Assembly (NCBI GenBank): GCA_033816765.1
Contig: CM066291.1
Coordinates: 2,170,001-2,234,000, forward strand
Length of the DNA stretch: 64,000 bases
DNA from: Nothopassalora personata
Taxonomy: Eukaryota; Ascomycota; Dothideomycetes; Mycosphaerellales; Mycosphaerellaceae
Direction of reading: 5' to 3'
Of the stretch, positions 9,656 to 20,086 are shown in pieces; the stretch's first letter is position 1; each line of letters begins with the position of its first letter. The notes below the pieces were generated by a model. That model was not told the origin of the DNA, did not search any database, and worked only from the letters and a program-made list of their open reading frames with translations. The translations under genes were made by a program, and so were the position numbers.

Positions 9656-11639
9656 GCATGAGCTGTCAGGCGCGTTGCTCAACGGATGCAATCGCTCGAC
9701 AGCAGTCATGCTGCTTGAACAATATTGTCCGCCATGGCATGCTGGTGCGACCCGTGACTTGGGGCCGAAGTTCCTTGGCATCACAAGGTACGTCGAACGA
9801 CTTATTCTTTCACCCAGTCAAGGACGATACCTTTTTAACCCTGAGTTCCTCCATGAGGATTAAAAACAGCAACAACACACTCTAATTTTTTACCGAGACG
9901 CTCCCCCGTTATCATTTTGTTTTACGATCATCTTGTGGTCGAGAACATGGCTGACATTGTTCAATAGATTTCAGGTCACGAAAGATACCACTCCGCGTAC
10001 CTTCACAGCCCACGATCAAACGAGTTCATGCCATGTGCCACCAGATCCTTTTTCCACGTCTCGAGTGTCACACACTCTGCATTGTGTGCCCATCGTTGAA
10101 TTTGCCGTGGTGCTGAGAGACGGTCATTCACAAACTCTGTTGAGACCTACTCTGCTCAGAGAGAGCTTCCATGCATTCTAGGCAGTCAGGCATCGGCCTG
10201 ATTAAACCCTGACCTTGTCAGGAAAAGGTCAGGGCCGAAGATAGCTCGTGTTGTTCTGAGACTTGGACGGCTTCAGAGGAAGTTGACGCGTTGTTCGTTG
10301 TTTCTTCTTCATCTCGCCCACCAGCAGACGCCAATGCATCCCACCTTGTCCCCTTAAACTGTGAAGGGTCATACGGAAGTCGCGTAGTCCCTGCGCGCTG
10401 GGCACGTCGAATGTGAAGCATGACTGCGGCGAACACGTGCCATTGCCGTTGCCAAGTGAAGAATGTACTCAGTCATACGTTTGAGCGGAGGCTTTGCGAC
10501 TGGACCACAGCTAATCGACCTCACCGAACAGTTCCAGCATTACACATTTGCTCTACACATCATGAGCGCCGTCGTCAACAAGGCCTTCAGTCGGGCCTAC
10601 AACGAGATCGCCGATCGGTACAGCACGAATGAGCTGGAGGAATGTGTTTGAAAAAGAACAAGAGCTAGTTGACGACCACCATGCTCCTCGATCCCACCGA
10701 ATGAGAACATGGATCCTGCTTGGGCACTGCGTCGGAGAGTGGGAGAGGGCGAGCCCATACTTCCCGCAGGCTCGATCGATGTGGCAAATCGTGCGTGTCT
10801 GGCATCCAGTCGGCGAAGACGCTGGTGTTGATAGGACTACGGACGAGCTACGCATGGAGCTCGAGGAGCTTGTGACTTCGCTCGCTGTAGATGAAAGACA
10901 GGCAACAGCCGTACAAAACTTAAAGGAGCTGTAGCAGCTAGCGTGACCGCACCCGAACATACCGTTGCGATCGAGAACGCCACTGTCAAACATGATCGTC
11001 CCGAAGCACTGCGCCAGGCAGAGGAGGAGGCGGAAAATAGCGTTCCAAAGATCGAGGGACGTCGTCCGATGCGATGATATTTCGAGGCTGTCTTGTCCTA
11101 ACTCCTGTTAGATGACGATACGCGAAGTCATCCGTGCTGATGTCGGCTGTACTTTTGAGGAGCCGCACGGTCAGCTGGTAGGTGTAGTCGCTTTGGGTAG
11201 AAGATAAATTGTGCTGGCAATTCTGGTAGTACGTGCCGCCGCCTCATCACGCCGATAGATGCGGCATGGGTTCCGGAGACTCAGCGACCGCCACCATGGC
11301 GACACGATCACGGCACATCTTGCGGAGCTCTGCGCACAACGTGGAGCAAATCACGCCGCTGAGCCGATGAGAATGCGATGGTAAGCTGAAAGAGGGCGTC
11401 TCGGTCGTGCAACTTCAAGAGGAGGATGAGTTTCGGATTACGACTGCAACGGAAGTAACGGTTTCCTTTCCACAGCCGGGCTGCTAGCTTACTGCAGAGC
11501 CTCTGAGCACCTCTTAGATCGTCCCAGATGGTGATCCAAGCTTCAGCTGATGAGAACCGCTTTACGCCGAAGAGGAGATGGAGAAATATATTGGGCATTA
11601 TCAAATGACGATCCTCCATCACTCTTCTCTATCACCACC
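9656..11639. other. intergenic region with unassigned short frames
   Basis: About 2 kb without a gene I can support. Short frames here have some protein character: 10218-10436 on the minus strand (contains TRLPYDPSQFKGTRWDALAS), 10463-10651 and 10629-10934 on the plus strand, and 11308-11622 on the minus strand. None starts or splices cleanly and none matches a family I know. The minus-strand peptide at 10218-10436 runs upstream (FFTWQRQWHVFAAVMLH) only to a TGA, so it may be the end of a decayed gene. No tRNA or simple repeat was seen. Confidence 0.4.
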
Positions 11640-12781
11640 TCAACCCCCACCAGCCCTCAAATCAACCCTACACCAAAACACCTCCCACCCACACCTCCCA
11701 CCCATACTCTTCCCCACCCCAACGCTCGCCTCATTCCCCTTGATAACATAATCATGCGCCATCCTCTCCACGCCCTCCTCCCACAACATATCCATCTTCT
11801 CCCTGAACAGCTTCGCCATCACCGCCTTGGCTAAGCCCCTCCCTCGGTATTCAGGCTCAACATGCAGCGTCGAGAGACTTCCGTCCAGTCCTATAAACGC
11901 CCACGCTATGGGTGTAGCCTCAGCCTCCCCTCGGGCGCCTCGGGAGAAGATTGCCACGTTGGGGAGGACAGCCAATGTCCGGTCCTGTCTGGGGATCTGG
12001 GTTCGGGAGCGTACGAGGGGGAAGTGAGGCTGGGTGAGGGTACCCCAGTGGAGATCTGAGGGGAGGGTCGTGGTGGCTTTTGAGGGTAAGGCGTCGACTT
12101 TGAAGGTGTACAGGTGGTTAGGGACGAGGCCCGTCTTGGAGATATTTGCAATCAGCCCGTTTCTTTCGAGAATTCTTGCCGTCGACTCGTGGATTGCGCC
12201 AAGTAGCATGATGTCCGTATCAAGCATGTGAGCGGCGTACTCGGAGCGGGATGTGCCTGAGAAGTCCACGTCGTTGTCGTCGTTGGTACCATTGCTGGTT
12301 GCTTGGAGTTGCGCGGCGTCAAGGATGTCCTGATGTAGAGAAGTTGGAATTGGGAGGGATTTGAGAGTTCTCAAGAGTTGTCGTATCAAGCGATTCTGGA
12401 GGTCTCGCTGTGCTCCGCCCTCGCCAGTCGTTGTTGACGAGTTGGCTTCCCAAGTGGCAAACATCCAGACTTCTGTTTCGGGTCGACAAGTCCGGTCTAC
12501 GAAGGCGATGAGCCATTGGTCTCGGTCAGGTAAGTGCAGTGCTACGTTCGGGTTGAGGCTATACTGCCCAATATTAGCTTTGAAGTGTCTTGTTTTGGTG
12601 AAGTACAAGACCATACCAGATTCGAAACCAAAGTCGTGGCTTCGAAAAATCGTCCAAACTGTAGTCTACGATATAGTGGTAGTGATACTGGGAGATAATG
12701 TCGTAGAATGTCTCGAGCTCGGACAACAACAGGTTCGGAGGGAGAGGTGATGGCGTAGGTGTGCATTTTAGTGGATGCCAT
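11640..12781 (-). CDS. GNAT-family N-acetyltransferase
   Basis: Two exons, 12617-12781 and 11640-12563, encode 362 residues. The 53-bp intron has GTATGG, a CTAAT branch site and GGGCAG, and joins LVSNL to YSLNPNVALHLPD in phase 0. The C-terminal half carries the acetyl-CoA binding signature: a beta-strand WAFIGLDGSLSTLHVEPEY followed by RGRGLAKAVM, the classic Q/R-x-x-G-x-G/A loop of motif A. A final strand-helix unit ends in a Gly-rich tail. The N-terminal half is less conserved and may define the substrate. The arrangement resembles glycine N-acyltransferase or FR47-like proteins, but I cannot name the acceptor. No targeting signal is obvious. The gene lies downstream of the DnaJ gene on the same strand, about 575 bp away. 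Confidence 0.85.
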
Positions 12782-13356
12782 GATTAGTGCTCGTTTGTCA
12801 AGGCCTTGAAAGGCCAGAGTATGACCTGTTTTAAAAAGTCAATAGCGTATCATCGGCGCTCTTGAGAGCTCTTCGTGAACATAGTTCGATGTGCAGGCAT
12901 TTGAAGTGTCGAGACATCTCAAGAGGTGACATACAAGGTGCCCGATTCAGAAGGAGGAAATTCGTTGTGCCGGGCTCCACAATAACCATGATGAGTTATC
13001 ACCATCGGCCGCATTGCACTGAAGGAAAGCCGCAATCTGATACAGAATGCTTTCATCGTTGCAGTGATGCCTCAAATACTATCCTGCTTTACTTTACAGC
13101 GCCGAACGCCACGAGCCACTCGAAGCTATGCCCAATGCATGCAAAACGCCGAACCAAGTCTATCATGACGGGTATTAAGCGCACAGCCGTGCCTCAGGTC
13201 AGAAGCATGGCAGCAGCGGTCGTGAGACCGTTTGACAGAGGTTGTCGTCTGTCTGGTCTCCGTGCGCTCAACCCAGTGTATCATCATACTCGCCGCACGC
13301 TGTCGTATCATGCCTCCCATCTCACCATAGATCTATTGTATGCACTGCGCATGCGT
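12782..13356. other. spacer between DnaJ gene and acetyltransferase gene
   Basis: About 575 bp that must contain the 3' end of the DnaJ transcript and the promoter of the acetyltransferase gene, both on the minus strand. A plus-strand open frame crosses it and runs into the DnaJ gene; it is antisense to coding sequence and not supported. Confidence 0.5.
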
Positions 13357-14689
13357 TTACTGGGACGCGCACTGTACTCTCTCGCCTCCTGCATGCATCT
13401 CGTCGTCATCGTCGTCCGTCGCGCGGTTTGCACGCTCGCCTTCTCGCATTGGGTCGACCTTTTCGAGGGAGTAGTCTTCGGTCATGGAGTCTGGCGGTGG
13501 GACGTTCTGTGGCATGCGTGGTGGGAGGACAGATTCGAGAGCCTTGATCTGCTGTGGCTGGAGGGGTGTTGGGTAACCGTCGGCATCTGGTGGCCCATTG
13601 AGTCGTTCTGGGAACTTGACCTCGAATTGCACGTAAAGGTTTCCGTAGTCGTGGTGTCTGTACGAAGGCATACCCTGGCCACGGATGACCTTGATCTCGC
13701 CTGTGGGGATGTTAGTGACTAATTGCAAAGCTGCTTCACCGACTCTACTTACCTGGTGAAATGACCTCGCCTGGGATGATCTCGACAGTCAACCACCGCT
13801 CGTCAAGGTGCTCAATGTAAATAGCACCGCCGGCCAGCGCCGTCAGAAGGTCGATCTCGGCGTGGTAGAAGAGGTCGTCGCCCTTGCGCTGGAAACGTGG
13901 GTGAGGCTTCTGCTCAATCTCGAACTGCACGTCACCCGGCTGTACACCAGGCATCTGGTCGCCCTCGCCACGGAAGTCGATCTTGGTGCCGCTTTGCACG
14001 CCACGGTCCACGTGAACGTGCAGCACTTTGCGCTCGATGACAGTCTTCTTGCCGTTGCACTGCTTGCACTTGTCCTTCTCGCGGATCGACTCGCCCTCGC
14101 CGTTGCAGTCTGGGCAGACAGTCTGGAAGCGTTGGATCATGGGACCCATCTGGCGCATCATCGTCTTCATACCCTGTCCGTTGCATCCTGCGCAAGTCTT
14201 GACAGCGCCTTCCTTGCCACCGCGACCCTCGCACTTAGAGCAGATGACGGACTTTTGCAGCGCGAGCTTGGAGACCTTGCCTCGGTAGATGTCCTCGAGC
14301 GAGACCTTGTGAATGTGGTGGATTGTCCGAGCCTTCTTTGGGCCTGGGTCGCGACCTCCCATTCCACCACCGAACATGCCTCCGAAACCACCGCCTCCTC
14401 CGCCGAAGAATTGTGCGAAGAGATCCTCAGCGTTCATGCCGGCGCCACCAGCGCCGCCCTGCTCAAGACCCTCTTCGCCATACTGATCGTAAATCTGGCG
14501 CTTCTGTGGGTCAGATAGTGTCTCGTATGCGCGAGAGATCTCCTTGAACTTTTCTGCCGCGGCTGGATCGTGTGCGTTCTTGTCCGGGTGATGCTTCAAC
14601 GCTCCCTTTCGGTATGCGGTCTTGAGCTGCGACTCTGAAGCATCAGGCGAGACGCCGAGGATGTCGTAGAGCTTGCTTTCTTTCACCAT
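13357..14689 (-). CDS. YDJ1: type I DnaJ / Hsp40 co-chaperone (Ydj1/Mas5-like)
   Basis: Two exons, 13753-14689 and 13357-13700, encode 426 residues. The 52-bp intron has GTAAGT, CTAAC and CACAG. Domain order is that of class A Hsp40: J domain at residues 6-70 with the HPD motif (KHHPDKN), a Gly/Phe-rich stretch (about 78-112), four CxxCxGxG zinc repeats ([32 protein letters not shown]), then the substrate-binding C-terminal domains. The protein ends CASQ, a CaaX box, so farnesylation and membrane association are expected as in yeast Ydj1. The J domain stimulates Hsp70 ATPase activity and the zinc fingers and C-terminal domains pass on unfolded clients. The gene is divergent from TRM82. Confidence 0.96.
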
Positions 14690-15496
14690 GGCGGAGGTGG
14701 GATAGGGGATGTGCGAAGTGTAGTGTTGTTGTTGTTGTTATTGTTCCCGCTATCAGGTCGTTATCTCGGCAAACGTAGCGGCTGATTAGATATCGAGGAA
14801 AACGATGATGCTGTCGCTGGTACAGTGAGCGATGCTATGAGGGTATCTGTCAGCAGCTGATATACGCAGAAGGTTGTCGAAGGCTGAGCGGCGGGCGAAG
14901 TGGTGCCGGCAAGAGGGTCGTTGGCGGGCGAGAACGGCTGCGGCGTAACTTTCGAGGCAGTGGAGGGCGCTACTCACCGGTGGACGAAGCAATCGAAGGG
15001 CGAGCGATGAACGGGTATGACGGGTAGAGGGAAGAAGGAGGTGATGGTAGTGGTAGGAAGAGAAAGTGCTGGTGCTGGTGCTGCTGCTGCTGCTGCTGCT
15101 GACAGTATCTTTCACTGCGTTCCTCAAACGCTGGCAACAGACTTCAAAAGCGCTCTCTGCCTTCAAGTGCGTAACAGGCCCTGCAGTATCGCTCTTTCCT
15201 GCGGCTCATCCCGTTGTTTCCGCGTCTTCTCACGCCTTCCACGAGTTTCTCTGCGACATTCCTGCCCGATACGGCCGCCGAGGGAACAGCGAAGCCTTGC
15301 GATTGAAACTCCAGTGTCATGCGATATCGACCAGTCTAATCACGACGCACGACATGAAGTAGCGCTCGAAACATATAACATATGCCTTCATAGACCGTAA
15401 TGGGACGCTTGGCAGCCGTGGTTGCCACCCAGTCCTGTCGGATCTAGCCGAAATGCGCTAGCCAGGAACAGCACCTCCTTCAACTAAAAATCTCAC
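14690..15496. promoter_or_regulatory. divergent upstream region of DnaJ and TRM82 genes
   Basis: About 0.8 kb between two divergent starts, so it should hold both promoters and leaders. It contains simple repeats: GTT runs near 14725-14740 and a GCT run near 15075-15100. The frames crossing it on either strand are low-complexity products of those repeats. No heat-shock element or other operator could be called with confidence by eye. Confidence 0.45.
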
Positions 15497-17190
15497 ATGC
15501 GCTCATTGGCCAGAAATTGTGAAGTGAATCTGGAACTTCCGGACACCACAACATCACACCGTTTCATCCTTGCTGGCATACATGATCAAAGCATCATGCT
15601 GCATCCGTTTCAACGCATCGTCACGCTCAAGGGGCGATACTTTGTCGCGGCATGTGGTCCAAAATTGACATCTGTTGACCTCGAGACCGGCGAACTGATG
15701 TGCGAATGGCCGTCAAATCAGGGTGTATGTGACTCATGGAACGAGGAAACATACCATGGCGCAATGTTACTAACACGCTGAAGCTCAGCACCACAACAAC
15801 AACAACAACAGCAGAAAGCAGTTCCAAGGCAGAAGATTCGGAGCAACCGCCCAGCAAGAAGCAGAAAACTGAGAGTCTGGACAAGGAAGATGAGGTTCAA
15901 ACCTCTGCTAAGAAGCAGAAGACAGCGAGTCCAGCCAAGACCCCGATTGTGATCAAGCTCGCTGTTTCACCCGACGAGACTCACCTGGTGGCCATCACGG
16001 AAGACAAATGCGTCCACGTCTTCGAGCACAGCCAAGGACAATTACATGAGCTCAGTCAACGCGTCATGCCAAAACGACCATGCGCCGTTCAAATCCTGCC
16101 AGACAACGCAACCATCTTGGTTGCAGACAAATTCGGCGACGTTTACGCCATCCCACTCATACCTACCGCCGCGGACAGTGGCGATGCAAATGCCAGAGCC
16201 GAAGACTCCTCCACACAACCCCAGCCCGAACCTCAATTCAAGCCTAGCGCAGATCTGACTACTATCCACAGTCAGCGCAACCGCCAGGTTCTTGAAGCCC
16301 AGATGAAGCAAAAGATCTTCACGAAGAAGAAAGATCCGCTCAAGTTCGAGCACAAGGTGCTGATTGGGCATGTCTCTATGCTTACCGACATGCGCTACAT
16401 GGTCACACCAAGTCCTCCGCATAGAGGTCACATCGTCACTGCTGATCGAGACGAGCACATCCGAATATCAAGAGGTCCGCCACAGTCACATGTCATCGAG
16501 AGCTTTTGTCTTGGACACACCGAGTTCGTTAGCAAAATCTGCGAAGTGGACCCGGGCTCTGGTATACTGGTTAGTGGCGGCGGCGATGACTGGCTCGGCG
16601 TGTGGAACTGGCCGGACTCCAAGCTCCTGTGGCGGCAGAACATCAAAGACATTCCAAGAAATCCCCCGGAGAAAGTCGCAGTGTCCGGGATGTGGGCTAC
16701 TAGTGTCGCGACGAGCGACGGCACAAGGAAGCCGGTAGTGGTCGTGGCGCTCGAAAGAGTCAATTCCTTAATTCTTCTCGGCGTATTGAGTAGCCTGACT
16801 GACCAGTACGGCAACAAAGTCCCGGCGTTTAGTATCGCCTCGATCGAGCTCACGCACGCTCCAATCGACGTTGTGTCCATACACGATGATTACCTCATCG
16901 TGTCAGTTGATAGCCGAGATGGTGAAGGAAGAGTGGCATTGTTGACAATGAGGATGCACGTCGATGAAGGCAAGCTACATATTGTCAACTGCAAGCGCGA
17001 CGAGGGTCCGCTGACCCGCGCAATCCACGTCACATCGCAACACGGTCAAATCGAGGCAGATGCCAAAGACGTCGATGCACTGTTGTACGCAACGTCCAAT
17101 CTACGCAAGCGGAGAGACTTGCCCGATGGCGAGGCCAATGGAGATGAACAAGACGAGAGTACGCTTGAGCCAGAGGCTGCAAACGAATAA
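15497..17190 (+). CDS. TRM82: tRNA (guanine-N7)-methyltransferase non-catalytic subunit
   Basis: Two exons, 15497-15724 and 15784-17190, encode 544 residues. The 59-bp intron has GTATGT, CTAAC and GAAG, and exits into a Thr-rich linker. The product is a WD-repeat protein. The diagnostic block is TADRDEHIRISRGPP followed by ESFCLGHTEFVSKICE, typical of Trm82/WDR4. Other propeller strands include IKLAVSPDETHLVAI and GILVSGGGDDWLGVWNW. Trm82 holds the catalytic Trm8 subunit in active form; together they make m7G46 in tRNA. A Lys-rich insert with two KKQKT motifs (about residues 90-145) looks like a nuclear localisation signal. The protein is longer than yeast Trm82 (444 residues) because of that insert and an acidic tail. 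Confidence 0.93.
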
Positions 17191-17308
17191 AATCAGCCAA
17201 GCAGATGTCGCTACAATGATCTTCATAGAATTACTCCACAGCATAGCGTAGCGCAGACATCAAGCTCTCGACAACAATACTTGACAGAAGATAACCTTCT
17301 TCCCCCCT

Positions 17309-18401
17309 TCAAGGCACCGGCAACTCCCTCCGCGCCCCCTCCCTCTGCTGCACCGCCGGCGCAGCCCTCCTCATCCCCTCAAAACACCTCCTATAAGCCT
17401 CCCTAATCTCCAGCACCTCCAGCTCCAGACCCTCCTCCCTGTACTCTTCCACCTTCCTCACCAACTTACTCGAATCCAGCTCACAATTGCTCCTCTCCGC
17501 CACGATAACCTTCGCCTGCGCCTCCAGCGAGAAGTTCTCCCAGGAGTAGGACGGGTCGACGATGTCGCGGTAGAGGGAGAGGACTTCGTTGTGGGAGATG
17601 GCGGAGGGGTTGGTGAAATTGTACACGCCGGTCTCGGCGTGCTCGGACATGGCTATGACGATGGGGAGGAGGCCGGGGAGGAGGGAGTGCGAGTTGGGGA
17701 TGTTGACGACTTGGGGGTATTTGAGGATTTTGGTGAGGAAGGAGCGGGGATTGAGGTCGGAGGAGACGGGCATGCGGAGGCGGAGGACCTGTGTGTGAGA
17801 TTGGTGTGAGTAGATGGAGGAGAGTAGTTTCGGCGGTCTTTGGGGGTGTGGCTGGGCTGCTGCTGCTGCGAGAGGGACTGACCAGGACGTTGGGATAGTT
17901 CTTGAGGAAAGTCTCGATTGGGGCTTTGGTGGCGGAGTAGAAGGAACCGGTGAAGTTGGGTGCGTCTTCTTCCGTGAAGGGTTTGCTGAGGAGACGGGTG
18001 CGGTCTTCGTTGTATCTGCAGTCATCTGGTCAGCTTGGCACCGATGGTCGGGTCGGAAGGCTCTACTCCGAGGTATAGATGCATCCGGTCGCCAGCACTG
18101 TACAATGGATGTTCCTCTTCTCGCATTCGTATGCTACTATATGCGTGCCGAGACCATTGCTTTCCATGGTCTCAAGCTTGTGACTCTCGCACCAGTCGAC
18201 GTTGGGGCGGCCGGTCTTGCCAGCACAGTTGATGACATGAGTTGGCTTGATGTCGTCGAGGAGCCTGCGGACTTGCTCCTGCTCGTGCATGCGCACAGCA
18301 GTAGCGTGGACGTTCTTGCCCTGCTCTTTGAGGAGATTGAAGAGGAGGCCGCCGATCCAGCCGTACTTGCCCCAGATGAGGTATGTGTTGTTTGATGCCA
18401 T
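17309..18401 (-). CDS. UDP-4-keto-6-deoxyglucose 3,5-epimerase/4-reductase
   Basis: Three exons, 18067-18401, 17883-18015 and 17309-17788, encode 315 residues; the phases of both introns (51 and 94 bp) agree. The protein is a short-chain dehydrogenase of the RmlD / plant NRS/ER type. It opens with a nucleotide-binding fold, TYLIWGKYGWIGGLL, where the family has a G-x-x-G-x-I-G loop. CAGKTGRPNVDWCESHK is a family signature. The catalytic Tyr-x-x-x-Lys is in FYSATKAP, and the block RMPVSSDLNPRSFLTKI follows. This enzyme converts the product of UDP-glucose 4,6-dehydratase into UDP-L-rhamnose using NADPH. That dehydratase is encoded 1.7 kb away, with a sugar-nucleotide transporter gene between them, which strongly supports the assignment. 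The C-terminal 30 residues are Arg/Ala-rich and look unconserved. Confidence 0.92.
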
Positions 18402-18631
18402 GGTTTCGCGGGATGATTCTCAGTGAGATGTGTTGGAGCACTGAAAGGAGGAGGAGTGCGGAAGAGATGTTACTTGAATATATGTCATTGTGTTCTTACT
18501 CAATTACGCTCTGACGCTGAAGCAAGGGATAGCAATGTCAGTATGCCAGCTCGCAAGGACAAGATTCGATATTTCAAGTACCTTACAGCACTATGCATGT
18601 CATCGCCATATTCATCCCTCCGATCCAATTG

Positions 18632-19867
18632 TTACTTCGGAAGCCCTTGCGCTATCTCCCTCGCTGGGCGTTCCTTGACGTACGTGTACCTGGCTAGACA
18701 TTAGTGACGTGACACAAAGCAGCGAATGCCCCCAAAACAACTCACGCTATTGCACCTCCAACCGCCAGCACAATCCCAATCATACTCCCATCTTTGACTG
18801 GCTTGTGGCTCACGATCCATCCGACGATGACGATAATGCAAGTCTTGCAATGGCCAAAAACGCTGGCGCTAACGGCTCCGGCTTCATTGACGATGAAGTA
18901 GTGGGTGAGGTTGATCAGACATGCGAAGATGCCGCTCTGCGCGAAAGTGATTAGTTGTAGACATCATCCATCGAGTTGTGCCCGTCACTCACAATAATGA
19001 TCAGCATCCACGATGGAAGCGCAGTGGCTTGAAAGACCGTGACATCGTCGGAGAATGGGATGATGTACAACATAACCAGCACGCACACCGGCGCCTGGTT
19101 CATGAGAAGTTGCCAGCTTGAAACATCCAGGGATTTGTGGTATCGCCCGATCCAGATGTTGTACAAACTGCTGACCATGACTCCGCTGAGAGCGAAGAAG
19201 ACTCCAAGAGGTGAAGTTGCCTTTGAGTCCCCAGAAGGTCTCGTGTCGAAGTATGATACTACCGCGACGCCAACGCAAATCGGTGCCAATGTGATTGCGG
19301 CTTGTCTAGTGATCGTGAGTCGGTACATGAGATAGTTGAGGATCACGATGCACGGCGTGACAAGCACACGCGCTATCTGGTAGAACTGGATGCTCGAGTA
19401 GGCCAACGATGCGTTTGGCAGGACCACATTGAAGATCATGGCGAGCGCGAAGGGTAGGATTGTCCATTTGTCGACGCTCTTCGCTTCGAATAGTCCGATC
19501 TGCGGTCTCGAGAGCACGAACAGGAGTGCATATGTGACCGTGAAGTGGAAGGCCGCAAATGCGACTTGTGCGTGTCGAAGCTTTGCATCTTCGAAGATGC
19601 GTTTGTTGACAAAGACCTCGGATGTTCGTCAGTGAGCTTCTGGGGGTTTGACGTAGCTGGACTCACTATGCCAACTGTTGCCACTGTGTTGACGATCGCA
19701 CAGATCCAGAAACGTCTGCTGAGCCCAGTCTTGAGCCTTGGAGGCTCTTTCGCAGCCGCTGTTGCAACCGGATGTTCATCTTCGACTTCCAGCAAGAAAG
19801 GTCTCGCCTCCTGATACGTGAGCTCGACAGAGTCTGCCTTCTCTGGATCTCGTTTCTCCTCAGTCAT
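18632..19867 (-). CDS. nucleotide-sugar transporter (TPT/SLC35 family), putative UDP-rhamnose
   Basis: Four exons, 19667-19867, 18993-19616, 18746-18936 and 18632-18689, encode 357 residues; introns are 50, 56 and 56 bp and all phases match. About ten hydrophobic segments follow a soluble acidic N-terminus of about 55 residues. Family blocks are VFVNKRIFED, LAYSSIQFYQIARVLVTP, LAPICVGVAVVSYFD, SSLYNIWIGRYHKSL, WQLLMNQAPV and SVFGHCKTCIIV, and the last exon gives YTYVKERP. These match the triose-phosphate-translocator-like branch (SLC35E3-like and plant URGT-type carriers). I start at the ATG at 19867. Substrate is inferred from context: it lies between the two UDP-rhamnose enzyme genes and is divergent from the dehydratase gene with only about 220 bp between starts, so a Golgi UDP-rhamnose/UMP antiporter is the natural guess. 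Confidence 0.88.
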
Positions 19868-20086
19868 GGCGGGCGCAATGGTCAATCGATGGATCGACCG
19901 CTTGGACCGATTCTAGACCTCGCGTTGTAGATAAGTCTGCCTCTTGTGCGACATTGTCGCGTCGAATGCATTCCCCAGCTCAAGAATGATGACAGTGCTC
20001 CCTTGCGGCCATCCTGGAAGACTTACACGATGGTCCTGCGCGTTCGCATTTGCAAATATGATCTTCACTCAACGTTTCCATACACA
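19868..20086. promoter_or_regulatory. shared divergent promoter of the UDP-rhamnose module
   Basis: About 220 bp separate the translation starts of the transporter (minus) and dehydratase (plus) genes. Both must be transcribed from here, so a shared promoter and coordinated expression are likely. I could not identify a specific operator by eye. Confidence 0.6.

Noticed and set aside
8267..9784. 505-codon minus-strand open frame over ribosomal protein P0
   Set aside because: It is antisense to a highly biased gene; GC-ending codons avoid stops on the other strand. It has no domain, and its Leu/Asp-rich pattern mirrors P0.
12862..13722. 286-codon plus-strand frame
   Set aside because: Its second half is antisense to the last exon of the DnaJ gene and it has no features.
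13808..14518. 236-codon plus-strand frame
   Set aside because: It is fully antisense to the DnaJ coding exon; the Leu/Ala-rich composition is a shadow.
15066..15166. Poly-Leu/poly-Ser frames upstream of TRM82
   Set aside because: They are translations of a GCT trinucleotide repeat in the divergent promoter region.
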